The position numbers and the translations under genes were made by a program. Shown here in pieces: positions 26,098 through 33,565 of a stretch of 60,094 nt of DNA. Source of the stretch: Acidisphaera sp. S103. GTDB lineage: Bacteria > Pseudomonadota > Alphaproteobacteria > Acetobacterales > Acetobacteraceae. Position 1 is the stretch's first letter, and every line of letters begins with the position of its first letter. Location: NCBI RefSeq assembly GCF_009765975.1, contig NZ_LMUJ01000101.1, forward strand, positions 243,419 through 303,512, in the 5' to 3' direction. Under the pieces are notes generated by a model. That model worked only from the letters and a program-made list of their open reading frames with translations, had not been told where the DNA came from and made no database searches.

Positions 26098-26796
26098 ATG
26101 GCTAATAAACCCAACATCTTTCTGGTACACGGAGCTTGGGGCGACGCGTCTCACTGGCGGCATGTCATTCCTCCCCTACATGAAAAGGGGTACCGGGTCT
26201 TCGGCGTACAACTCCCTCTCACATCCTTGTCTGACGATGTAGATCTGACAAGTAAACTGGTCGCCGCGCAGGATGCCCCTACATTATTAGTCGGCCATGC
26301 CTATGGTTGCGCGGTCATCACAGGGGCCGGCCTCATACCAAATGTCGTTGGCCTGGTCTATTTGGCAGGACCCGCTCCGGATGAAGGAGAGAGCCTTAAG
26401 AGCCTCCTCGCGCGGCAGGCACCACCTGAGGGTGCGGCTAATATCCGCCAGGACGAGCGTGGGTTTACATACGTTGTACCTGAGAAGTTTCACGAGACAT
26501 TCTGCCACGATCTCGACGACGAGATGGAATCGCTCGTATGGGCTCTTACGCAAAAGCCAACGGCGATGCGCTGCTTCGAGGAACAGTCGGGAGCACCGGC
26601 GTGGAAGGTCAAGCCCAGTTGGTACCAGGTATCGAGCAACGACCGACTGATTCCTCCGGAAACTGAAATGTGGATGGCGGAGCGAATGAACGCAAGAAGA
26701 ACCATTACGTTGAGAACAAGTCATGCTTCCGTGGCAACTTACCCCGACGAGATCGTGAAGCTGATTGAAGAAGCAAGTAGTGCTGTGGCTGCTTAG
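26098..26796 (+). CDS. Alpha/beta-hydrolase-fold protein with Ala in place of the nucleophile
   Basis: The 232-residue protein resembles the small esterase group with FLVHGAWGDASHW at the N-terminus. The nucleophile elbow, normally GHSYGG, reads Gly-His-Ala68-Tyr-Gly-Cys (codon GCC). The acid (SSNDRLIPPE, about 210) and base (TSHASVATYPDEI) positions are still recognisable. It is therefore probably not a classical hydrolase: a lyase-like, binding or regulatory role, or inactivation, are the options. The frame is intact and family spacing is normal. It ends the plus-strand series of cupin and GlcG genes. Confidence 0.85.
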   Translation: MANKPNIFLVHGAWGDASHWRHVIPPLHEKGYRVFGVQLPLTSLSDDVDLTSKLVAAQDAPTLLVGHAYGCAVITGAGLIPNVVGLVYLAGPAPDEGESLKSLLARQAPPEGAANIRQDERGFTYVVPEKFHETFCHDLDDEMESLVWALTQKPTAMRCFEEQSGAPAWKVKPSWYQVSSNDRLIPPETEMWMAERMNARRTITLRTSHASVATYPDEIVKLIEEASSAVAA

Positions 26797-27123
26797 TGTC
26801 CGTCCGGGGGGGCGCGCGGGCCATAATAATCGTTTGGCGGAACGGGCTTGAAGTCCACGAGCTGTCTTGGTTCCATAGCGGAATCGATTCGCAACGTGCC
26901 GATTGCGAACGATCGAAAGCCGCCATCACTCACGCGCTGCCATGAATGGTGAAATGCCGGGCCGCGAACGCAATGTCGCGGCCTCATCGCGATCGACGAC
27001 AGATCGTCGAGCGACCCTCGACCTGATTAAATCGCCTCCACCGGTTGGGCCGGGATCCGGTGTACCGTTCACAACATGCGTGCCGTCAATTTCCTGTGGC
27101 TAGTCAAGCTCGTTCCGCAGAGT
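26797..27123. other. Non-coding interval between convergent genes
   Basis: No supported gene. It separates the 3' ends of the hydrolase and RpoH-like genes, so a bidirectional terminator would be expected, but I see no strong hairpin followed by a T-tract. Confidence 0.4.
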
Positions 27124-27513
27124 TCAAGATATTGCCATTTGGAGAAGAGGCGTCTGCATCTTGCTCAATATGCATTCATGAATTGCCTCGCGCACACGCC
27201 AAGTCGCGTAGGCCGTGAAATTCACGCCGCGAGTCGGATCGAACCGGCAGACTGCCCGCATCAGCCCCAGATAGCTTTCACCGATCAATTCTTCCGGCGA
27301 ACCTCCGCAACCCCCGTAGCCTTCGGCGATCTCGACGGCAACGTGCAGATATTTTTCGACCAATTGATGAGCGGCGCAAATATCATGGTGGTCGTGCCAA
27401 CGATTGCACAACGTTCGCTCCAACTCGGTGCTGAACATGGGGAATTTTCGCATCTCACTGCGATATTGCGAGAGGTTTCCAACTTCATTGTCGTAGGGTC
27501 GGCTGGTTTTCAT
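27124..27513 (-). CDS. RpoH-like sigma factor truncated after region 2
   Basis: The 129-residue protein matches the N-terminal part of heat-shock sigma-32: MRKFPMFSTELE, AAHQLVEKYLHVAVEIAEGYGG, then region 2 core with ESYLGLMRAVCRFDPTRGVNFTAYATWRVREAIHECIL. It stops within region 2.4. The RpoH-box and regions 3 and 4 are absent, and the DNA downstream shows no continuation in any frame. GGAG lies 7 nt before the ATG, so it should be translated. It carries the shared promoter C. It could be a decayed rpoH paralogue, or a short sigma or anti-activator that binds core polymerase through region 2. Confidence 0.75.
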   Translation of the reverse strand: MKTSRPYDNEVGNLSQYRSEMRKFPMFSTELERTLCNRWHDHHDICAAHQLVEKYLHVAVEIAEGYGGCGGSPEELIGESYLGLMRAVCRFDPTRGVNFTAYATWRVREAIHECILSKMQTPLLQMAIS

Positions 27514-27642
27514 AGCTGAACTCCTTTTCCATAGCCCGCTCGCCGCGTCTTGCGCGATATACCTCTCAGTTCCTGGCGATCGTCCTTCTGCATGTCCGGT
27601 TCAACCGGATGCGACAGAAAATGCGCCGAAGGGAATAGCGAA

Positions 27643-27670
27643 TCTATTGTACGATGGTGTCGTCGATACT
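27643..27670 (-). promoter_or_regulatory. Shared palindrome-promoter, site C (toward RpoH-like gene)
   Basis: On the minus strand it reads AGTATCG-A-CGACACC, then ATCG, then the -10-like TACAAT and AGATT. The layout is identical to sites A, B and D, and 'AATAGATT' after the -10 is shared with site D. The leader to the sigma-like gene is about 125 nt. It is divergent from site E about 75 bp away. Confidence 0.62.
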
Positions 27671-27743
27671 GTGCCCTCAGCGCGGCGCTCACGGTTTAGA
27701 ACTAGCCGGCCTGGGAAACGGCCTTGCCGCGGCGGGGCAGCGT

Positions 27744-27770
27744 GACGTTCACAATACCATTGTCTTATAG
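27744..27770 (+). promoter_or_regulatory. Shared palindrome-promoter, site E (toward SDR gene), weaker
   Basis: On the plus strand the right half CAATACC is intact, followed by ATTG and the -10-like TCTTAT, then AGAATT. The left half (GACGTTC) matches poorly. Spacing and orientation agree with the other four sites. The leader to the SDR gene is about 190 nt. Confidence 0.45.
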
Positions 27771-27915
27771 AATTGCTCTTTCAGCTATCACACCTGTGTT
27801 CCGTCGGCTGACACGCAGCTTGTGCCCGGACAATCAGGGTGCCGGTCAGCCAAGTCGAAGGGCCCGCGAAAGCGGCGCAACATCAGGTACTTGATCTGTG
27901 GCCGGAGATCGAGCT

Positions 27916-27935
27916 CCACGACGCCATTGTCGTGG
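27916..27935 (+). promoter_or_regulatory. Hairpin in SDR leader
   Basis: CCACGAC-GCCATT-GTCGTGG is a perfect 7-bp stem with a 6-nt loop, ending about 28 nt before the SDR start codon and 15 nt before its ribosome binding site. It could affect translation or mRNA stability of the long leader. Confidence 0.4.
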
Positions 27936-27963
27936 CCGGCCAAGTCATCACGAGGAGAAAGCT

Positions 27964-28674
27964 ATGAGCACGGAGCATAAAGTTGCTGTGATTACCGGTG
28001 CGTCTCAGGGTATCGGCGCAGGACTCGTCAAGGCGTATCGCGATCGCGGGTACCGGGTGGTCGCGACTGCGCGCACAATGGGGCAGTCCAACGATGATAA
28101 CGTCCTCACGGTCTCCGGCGACATCGCCGATCGCAAAACGGCCGAGTGCGCGATATCCGAAGGCATGGCCCGGTTCGGGCGCATCGATACGCTCGTCAAC
28201 AACGCCGGCATCTTCATCGGCAAACCGTTTACCCGATATACTGAGGCCGACTTTGCGTCCATCGTGGGCGTCAACGTTGCTGGCTTCTTTCATATAACGC
28301 AGCTCGCGATTGCCGAGATGGAGAAGCAAGGTAGTGGCCATGTTGTGCAAATCAGTACAAGCCTGGTCGATCACGCGCTCTCTGCTTCACCGTCAGCGCT
28401 GGCGTCATTGACGAAGGGCAGCCTGAATGCAGTGACCAAATCGCTCGCGATCGAGTATGCGAAGCACGGTATCCGAGTGAACGCAGTCGCGCTCGGGGTC
28501 ATCAAGACACCGATGCATCCCGCTGTGACACATGCGTCGCTCAGTGGCCTGCACCCGCTCGGGCGTATGGGCGAAATCTCCGATGTCGTCGAGGCAATTC
28601 TCTATCTAGAATCGGCCAGTTTCGTGACCGGCGAAATTCTGCACGTGGACGGCGGCCAAAGCTCTGGGCACTGA
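27964..28674 (+). CDS. Short-chain dehydrogenase/reductase lacking the catalytic tyrosine
   Basis: The 236-residue Rossmann protein has the cofactor motif TGASQGIG (11-18), NNAG (79-82), Ser131/Ser133 in QISTSL, and Lys151 in LTKGSLNAVTKSLAIEYA. The position four residues before Lys151, where SDRs carry the catalytic tyrosine, is Ala147 (PSALASLTKG). The C-terminal GRMGEISDVVEAILYL and TGEILHVDGGQ are canonical. A tyrosine-less subgroup of SDRs with 'PSALASLTKG' seems to exist, so this may be a stable variant rather than decay. AGGAG precedes the ATG at 27964. It is under the candidate promoter E. Confidence 0.88.
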   Translation: MSTEHKVAVITGASQGIGAGLVKAYRDRGYRVVATARTMGQSNDDNVLTVSGDIADRKTAECAISEGMARFGRIDTLVNNAGIFIGKPFTRYTEADFASIVGVNVAGFFHITQLAIAEMEKQGSGHVVQISTSLVDHALSASPSALASLTKGSLNAVTKSLAIEYAKHGIRVNAVALGVIKTPMHPAVTHASLSGLHPLGRMGEISDVVEAILYLESASFVTGEILHVDGGQSSGH

Positions 28675-28843
28675 CACTAGCTCAGAGAAGCATGATGCGG
28701 GTGTAGTGCTAACGCGACCACCATGACTGTGCCGCCCCCAAACACTCAGTCACGGCAGAAATCGAGGAAACGCTACGGCTTCACACCTCCGGGGGATTGC
28801 TTATGGTGGCGCTTGTTCCGAGTGTGGATGGAAGGAGAGACCC

Positions 28844-29368
28844 ATGACACGGTTTATTTTCGCGTTCGTTTCGATAACATCGCTGTTCGGCGCGGTCTCG
28901 TATGGTGCCACACCATCTGATCAATCCGACGCAGAAGCATCCACGATATTCGGAGGCAAACTCCCCCCTGATTACCGCGATTGGAAGCTCATCTCCGTCG
29001 CCCATGAAGAAGGCACGCTCAACGATTTGCGCGCTATCCTAGGCAATGACGTCGCGATCACCGCCTACCGTCAAGGAAAGCTCCCATTTCCAGAGGGAAC
29101 CATTATTGCCCGCCTCGCCTGGAACTACACGCCGTCGGAGGAAAACGATAAAGTCTTTGGAAAGCCCCAATCTTTTGTCGCCGGTGCACCCAAGGAAGGG
29201 GTTCAGTTCATGGTTAAGGATTCGAGCAAATACGCCTCGACCGGTGGCTGGGGGTTCACGGAATTTATCGATAGCAAGCCCGTCCCACAGAACGCTCTCA
29301 ACGGTTGCTTCTCCTGCCATCTACCCGCCAAGGCCAGCGACTTTGTTTTCACCCATTACGCACCTTAA
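28844..29368 (+). CDS. Exported cytochrome P460-family protein
   Basis: The 174-residue periplasmic protein has a signal peptide (MTRFIFAFVSITSLFGAVSYGA), the P460 domain start LPPDYRDWKLISVAHEEG, and a single c-type haem site CFSCH at 155-159 near the C-terminus. Classical P460 proteins carry a lysine cross-linked haem that oxidises hydroxylamine or detoxifies nitric oxide; whether this one has that cross-link cannot be seen. AAGGAG lies about 8 nt upstream of the ATG. It is monocistronic by spacing and in an oxidative/nitrosative stress context. Confidence 0.85.
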   Translation: MTRFIFAFVSITSLFGAVSYGATPSDQSDAEASTIFGGKLPPDYRDWKLISVAHEEGTLNDLRAILGNDVAITAYRQGKLPFPEGTIIARLAWNYTPSEENDKVFGKPQSFVAGAPKEGVQFMVKDSSKYASTGGWGFTEFIDSKPVPQNALNGCFSCHLPAKASDFVFTHYAP

Positions 29369-29483
29369 CGAAGCCTGATTTTCCTTAACGCCTGTCCAGG
29401 ATGCCTCAACCCTGGTCCGCAGCGAAGCCGGCACCGCGGCAGAGAAGACCTAATCCCCGAAACCACTTTTAGGAGAGTCCACG

Positions 29484-29921
29484 ATGGCCGATCCCACCCC
29501 CTCCACAGTCGGCGTTGATCATATCGGATTGAGCGTCCAAAATCTTGAGAGCACTCGCCGCTTCTTTTGCGACTGTCTAGGATGGAGTGTCATTGGCGAG
29601 CGACCGGACTATCCTGCCGTCTTCGTCTCCGACGGCCACCAGATGCTGACTCTGTGGCAAGTCGAATCGCCGGAACGCGCCATCGCGTTCGACCGACGCG
29701 CCAATGTCGGACTGCATCACCTCGCGCTGGCTGTGGCTGACCGCGCAGGACTGGACGCGCTACACGAACGCGTCGCGAAATGGCCGGATGTCGTCATCGA
29801 ATTCGCCCCGGAGCCGTCCGGGAAAGGGCCGAAGACCCACTTCATGATTCGGGAACCAAGCGGCATTCGGCTTGAATTCGCCTACGATCCCCGCCTCGAG
29901 GCGGCACGCAAGCGGCAATGA
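29484..29921 (+). CDS. VOC/glyoxalase-family protein
   Basis: The 145-residue protein has paired beta-alpha-beta-beta-beta modules. Candidate metal ligands are His13 in VDHIGLSV, a histidine in LHHLALAV, and a Glu in GIRLEFAYD, consistent with the glyoxalase I/dioxygenase/bleomycin-resistance fold. Its stop overlaps the next start by 4 nt (ATGA), so it is translationally coupled to the ketopantoate-reductase homologue. The reaction is unknown; the operon suggests catabolism or detoxification of a small keto or hydroxy acid. Confidence 0.85.
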   Translation: MADPTPSTVGVDHIGLSVQNLESTRRFFCDCLGWSVIGERPDYPAVFVSDGHQMLTLWQVESPERAIAFDRRANVGLHHLALAVADRAGLDALHERVAKWPDVVIEFAPEPSGKGPKTHFMIREPSGIRLEFAYDPRLEAARKRQ

Positions 29922-30877
29922 CGGAACCCACCATGCCAGACCTCAGGATTCTCGTTCTCGGCGCCGGCGGGATCGGCGGCTACTTCGGCGGGCGGCTGGC
30001 CGAAAGCGGTGCGGATGTGACGTTTCTGGTGCGTGAGGGCCGGCGGAAATCACTGCTCGAAGACGGTTTGCGGATCGAAAGCCCGTTCGGCAATGCAATC
30101 TTGACCGTTCAGACATTGACGGCCAGCCAGGTCGAGCCCGTCTATGACGTGGTCCTGCTGACGTGCAAGGCGTACGACCTCGACGCGGCGATCGATGCGA
30201 TCGCACCTGCCGTGGCGCCGGCGGGCTTCGTTCTGCCGTTCCTGAACGGCATCGCCCACATGGAGCCGCTCAACCAGCGGTTCGGCGCTGACAGGGTCCT
30301 CGGCGGCACCGCGAAGATCCAGGCCACTGTGACCGCGAACGGCGCGATTCGTCAGTTCAACGACTGGCGAACGATCACGTTCGGGGAACAGTCCGGCGCA
30401 ATGACCGATCGGGTCGAACGGCTGGCGGCGCTGTTCGCCAAGGCTGTGGGCGTCGAAGTCTCAGCCGTGACCGACATCCGTCAACGCATGTGGGAGAAGC
30501 TGGTCCATCTCGCCACTGCCGCCACCATGACGTGCCTAATGCGCGCGAACGTTGGCGAGATCGTCCGGACGCCGCACGGGCGCGATATTTTCCTCGACCA
30601 GCTAAGGACCTCGGCAACCATCGCCGCTGCGAATGGGCACAAGCCGAGCGATGCGTTCATGCGGGGCTGGGAGCAGACCTTTTCGCAACCGGATTCGGCC
30701 TACTCCACCTCGATGTTGCGCGACATCGAACGTGGAGGGCGAACCGAGGTCGAGCACATCCTGGGCTTCATGCTGAAGAAGGCACGCGAAGCGAACATCG
30801 CCTGCCACACACTTCTGCTCGCCTACACGCATATCAAGGCCTACGAGGAAAGACGTGCGGCCGACCGCCTCCCCTGA
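29918..30877 (+). CDS. Ketopantoate reductase (ApbA/PanE) family oxidoreductase
   Basis: The 319-residue protein has an N-terminal Rossmann fold (LGAGGIGGYFGGRLAESGADVTFLVR, residues 14-39), the LLTCKAYDLDAA segment and LPFLNGIAHMEPL. In its C-terminal helical domain, RMWEKLVHLA carries the conserved lysine and the TSMLRDIERGGRTEVEHILG block binds substrate. PanE makes pantoate, but many family members act on other 2-keto acids. The position between VOC and mandelate-racemase genes, not coenzyme A genes, makes a catabolic role more likely. Confidence 0.87.
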   Translation: MTEPTMPDLRILVLGAGGIGGYFGGRLAESGADVTFLVREGRRKSLLEDGLRIESPFGNAILTVQTLTASQVEPVYDVVLLTCKAYDLDAAIDAIAPAVAPAGFVLPFLNGIAHMEPLNQRFGADRVLGGTAKIQATVTANGAIRQFNDWRTITFGEQSGAMTDRVERLAALFAKAVGVEVSAVTDIRQRMWEKLVHLATAATMTCLMRANVGEIVRTPHGRDIFLDQLRTSATIAAANGHKPSDAFMRGWEQTFSQPDSAYSTSMLRDIERGGRTEVEHILGFMLKKAREANIACHTLLLAYTHIKAYEERRAADRLP

Positions 30878-30892
30878 CACCCCAGGATCACG

Positions 30893-31999
30893 ATGCAGGA
30901 CACACCTATTCCCAACAAGCTGACGCTCCGCGACATAAGCTGCCGTGCTGTCCGCGTCCCGCTGGTCTTTACACTTGGAACCAGCGCCGCGATTGTCCGG
31001 GCGGTGCCATTGCTGCTTGTCGACCTCTCTACCGAGGACGGGCCGGCCGGACGCACCTACCTCTTCTGCTACACGAATTCGGGTGCCCGAGCGATTGCGG
31101 AGCATATCCGTGAGGCGGCGGATCTCGTTCGCGGTATGGCACTCTCACCCCTGGCCCAGACGCAGTTTCTGCAGCGGCGCTACGCACTTCTCGGCGTGAC
31201 CGGAACGGTGAGGATGGCGCTCTCGGCCATCGACATGGCCTTCTGGGACGCGCATGCGCGGTCGATCGGTCAGCCGCTTGCCCATCTTCTTGGCGGTGGC
31301 GCACGGCCCCTGCCCGCCTACGACAGCCGCGGGCTCGGCCTCATGGCGCCACCGGCGCTCGCGGATGAGGCCGAGAAGATGCTGGCGCTGGGGCTGAAGG
31401 CGTTGAAGCTGCGCCTCGGCTATCCCACCCTGGCGGAGGATCTTGCCGCGTTGGACGCGGTGCGCAACCGCGTCGGCACCGGCATATCGATCATGGTCGA
31501 TTACAACCAGGCGCTGTCCCCGGCCGAGGCACTGAAGCGTGGCCGCGCGCTCGACACGCATGACATCGTCTGGCTCGAAGAGCCGATGGCCCACGAGGAC
31601 TACCGGAGTTATGCGCGGCTGACCCATGCGCTGACGACGCCGATCCAGATCGGTGAGAACTTCAACGGCCCGGCGGGGCTGAGTCAGGCGCTGGCTGCCG
31701 GTGCCTGTGATCTGGTGATGCCCGACGTCGCTCGCATCGGCGGCGTCACCGGCTGGATGCAAGCCAGCGGCATCGCGGCGGCCGCCGGTATCGAGATGTC
31801 GTCCCACCTGATGCCGGAGATCAGTGCCCAGTTGCTCTGTGCGACACCCAGTGCTCACTGGCTCGAATACGTGGATTGGGCCAATGCGTTCCTCAAGGAA
31901 CCCATGCGCATCGTTGACGGTATGGCCATCCTTTCCGATCGTCCTGGTGCCGGCCTCGATTGGGATGAGGCACGCCTGCAACGTCTGGAAACGCTGTGA
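30893..31999 (+). CDS. Mandelate racemase/muconate lactonizing enzyme family protein
   Basis: The 368-residue enolase-superfamily member has metal ligands Asp203 (MVDYNQ), Glu229 (WLEEP) and Glu255 (IGENF), Asp278 (MPDVARIGGVTGW), and the His305 base in SSHLMPE, as in the mandelate racemase subgroup. The KxK motif of true mandelate racemase is Lys172-Leu-Arg174, so the second, S-specific lysine is replaced by arginine. It probably acts as a dehydratase or one-face epimerase on a hydroxy acid. It starts 15 bp after the reductase gene and ends the three-gene operon. Confidence 0.88.
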   Translation: MQDTPIPNKLTLRDISCRAVRVPLVFTLGTSAAIVRAVPLLLVDLSTEDGPAGRTYLFCYTNSGARAIAEHIREAADLVRGMALSPLAQTQFLQRRYALLGVTGTVRMALSAIDMAFWDAHARSIGQPLAHLLGGGARPLPAYDSRGLGLMAPPALADEAEKMLALGLKALKLRLGYPTLAEDLAALDAVRNRVGTGISIMVDYNQALSPAEALKRGRALDTHDIVWLEEPMAHEDYRSYARLTHALTTPIQIGENFNGPAGLSQALAAGACDLVMPDVARIGGVTGWMQASGIAAAAGIEMSSHLMPEISAQLLCATPSAHWLEYVDWANAFLKEPMRIVDGMAILSDRPGAGLDWDEARLQRLETL

Positions 32000-32075
32000 C
32001 CTCCTGTCTTCGAACGAGTTATAACCAGCTATTCTCTTGATCAGTTGGTCACAGTAAATCAGTACCGCAGGACGC

Positions 32076-32402
32076 TCACTTCGCAGAGGAGAAAGCCGTC
32101 GGTGCCAGGATCTCATTGCTGATGCTTCGCACGAGTTCGCCATCCCTCTCGGTCTCTGCGAGGATCGCGATCCATTCAGGGTCGGCGACGAACCTTTCCC
32201 AGCGCTTCTCGCGCTCGTCCATGTTCTCCCAGACCAGCAAGTAGAATAGCCGTTGGCTGTTTTGCCCGATCTGCGTCGTCCAGAACCCTGCCTGTCGTAT
32301 GCCATGCTTTTCCCAAATCCGTAGTGTGTGGTCCTGGAAACGCATAAGCAGAGCCGGCAGTCGCCCGGGTTCAGCGAGGTATGTCCTGAGTTCGTAGATC
32401 AT
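32076..32402 (-). CDS. NIPSNAP-family protein
   Basis: The 108-residue protein starts with the family signature MIYELRTYLAEPGRLPALLMRFQ and contains IRQAGFWTTQIG, LLVWENMDEREKRWERF and DPEWIAILAE, the ferredoxin-like NIPSNAP fold. These small dimeric proteins are commonly linked to catabolic or stress operons, with no fixed enzymatic role. The ATG at 32402 is preferred over a longer frame because the family begins there and AGGG lies 7 nt upstream. Shared promoter D lies about 235 nt upstream. Confidence 0.85.
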   Translation of the reverse strand: MIYELRTYLAEPGRLPALLMRFQDHTLRIWEKHGIRQAGFWTTQIGQNSQRLFYLLVWENMDEREKRWERFVADPEWIAILAETERDGELVRSISNEILAPTAFSSAK

Positions 32403-32640
32403 CGGATACCCTGTCAATCTTCCATTATCGCCGCAGTCATCCAAGCGGCTGTGTCGCTACAGTCCTGAGAATCCACCGCGTCCATTCCGAACCACAGCGG
32501 TCGCTGCGGAGCGCCTCGACGCGGAAGAATTACGAGTGGTACCGATTTAGGATTCAAGTTCAGCCCCTGATTCACGCAGCGCAACAGTTCAGGCGCGGGC
32601 CGTCTGCTACTTCCGGAAGATGTGGGCAAGCTGGGTTTAA

Positions 32641-32669
32641 ATCTATTGAGCGATGGTATCGTCGATACC
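32641..32669 (-). promoter_or_regulatory. Shared palindrome-promoter, site D (toward NIPSNAP gene)
   Basis: It contains the perfect 15-bp palindrome GGTATCG-A-CGATACC on the minus strand, followed by ATCG and the -10-like CTCAAT, then AGATTT. This is the best palindrome of the five sites and defines the consensus. Confidence 0.62.
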
Positions 32670-32760
32670 TTGGCGATGCCTCTGGCGATGAGCCATTCCC
32701 GTGGCAACTAAGGCTTCGTGCATAAACAAATGGTTCGATGTTGGCACTGTCGCCCAGTCC

Positions 32761-32848
32761 CGTCATGGCAGGCGTAGGCCTGCCGTCCACGCCTTTTCCG
32801 AGACCTACACAGCAAGGCGTGGATGGCGGGCCTTCGCCCGCCATGACG
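32761..32848. repeat. Long bipartite palindromic repeat element
   Basis: Two roughly 35-bp arms are inverted around a short loop. The left arm runs from CGTCATGGCAGGC to CCACGCCTT, and the right arm from AAGGCGTGGATGGCGGGCC to CCATGACG. Each arm is itself a small hairpin (GGCAGGC/GCCTGCC type and GGCGGGC/GCCCGCC type). It has the form of dispersed alphaproteobacterial intergenic palindromes that begin CGTCATGGC. It lies 50 bp downstream of the FixJ gene and could end its transcript. Confidence 0.7.
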
Positions 32849-32899
32849 ATGAGAGGCCGGCGGCGTTCGCCGGACAATTCGCTTATTCCCCGGCGAGCC

Positions 32900-33565
32900 C
32901 TAAGTAGCCATAAGCCGTAAGCTCGCAGCCATATTCACTAGCTCGGCGAAAGAGCGCGCTTTCATCTTTTTCATCGCCCTGCCACGGTAAGTCTTTATCG
33001 TGATCTCGCTGAGACCAAGTTCTCCGGCCACCTGCTTATTCAAGAGGCCCGTAATTACCAACGTCATGACTTCCCGTTCGCGGGCGTTGAGCGACACAAA
33101 ACGACCTTGCAGATCCGACATTTCCGCCGCCGCATCAATTGTGGCTCGACTGCTGACGATGGCCTGCTGGATAGCCTCCAACAGTACGTCGTCGCGAAAT
33201 GGCTTGATTAGGAACTCGATCGCCCCCGCCTTCATGGCCCGAACTGCCGTTGGCACGTCGCCGGAACCAGTGACGAAGATTATTGGCATCTCGGTCCGCT
33301 CTCCGGCGACACGCTTCTGCAGATCGAGGCCACTGGATTCCGGTAGATTGATATCGAGCACGAGACAGTTCGGACCGACGGCCCGTGGATAGGACAGGAA
33401 ATCGAGGGCAGACCCAAACGTTTTCGCCTTCCAGCCGACGCTGCGGATCAGCGAGTTTATTGACTCCCGCATCAACTCGTCGTCTTCGACAATAAATACG
33501 ACTGGTGTGCTCTTCGAGGTAGGTGGCGAGCCCGTCCCGGGATTCGTAACGTTACCTGAGTACAT
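32900..33565 (-). CDS. FixJ-family response regulator (second copy)
   Basis: The 221-residue protein has a disordered N-terminus of about 20 residues, a receiver with EDDE acids at 27-30, phosphoacceptor Asp71 (LVLDINLPESSG) and a lysine in IKPF, and a C-terminal LuxR-type HTH (LNAREREVMTLVITGLLNKQVAGELGLSEITIKTYRGRAMKKM). It is a paralogue of the protein at 20546-21184. It is divergent from the response-regulator/hybrid-kinase pair that starts at 34123, so that kinase is a candidate partner. Confidence 0.93.
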   Translation of the reverse strand: MYSGNVTNPGTGSPPTSKSTPVVFIVEDDELMRESINSLIRSVGWKAKTFGSALDFLSYPRAVGPNCLVLDINLPESSGLDLQKRVAGERTEMPIIFVTGSGDVPTAVRAMKAGAIEFLIKPFRDDVLLEAIQQAIVSSRATIDAAAEMSDLQGRFVSLNAREREVMTLVITGLLNKQVAGELGLSEITIKTYRGRAMKKMKARSFAELVNMAASLRLMAT

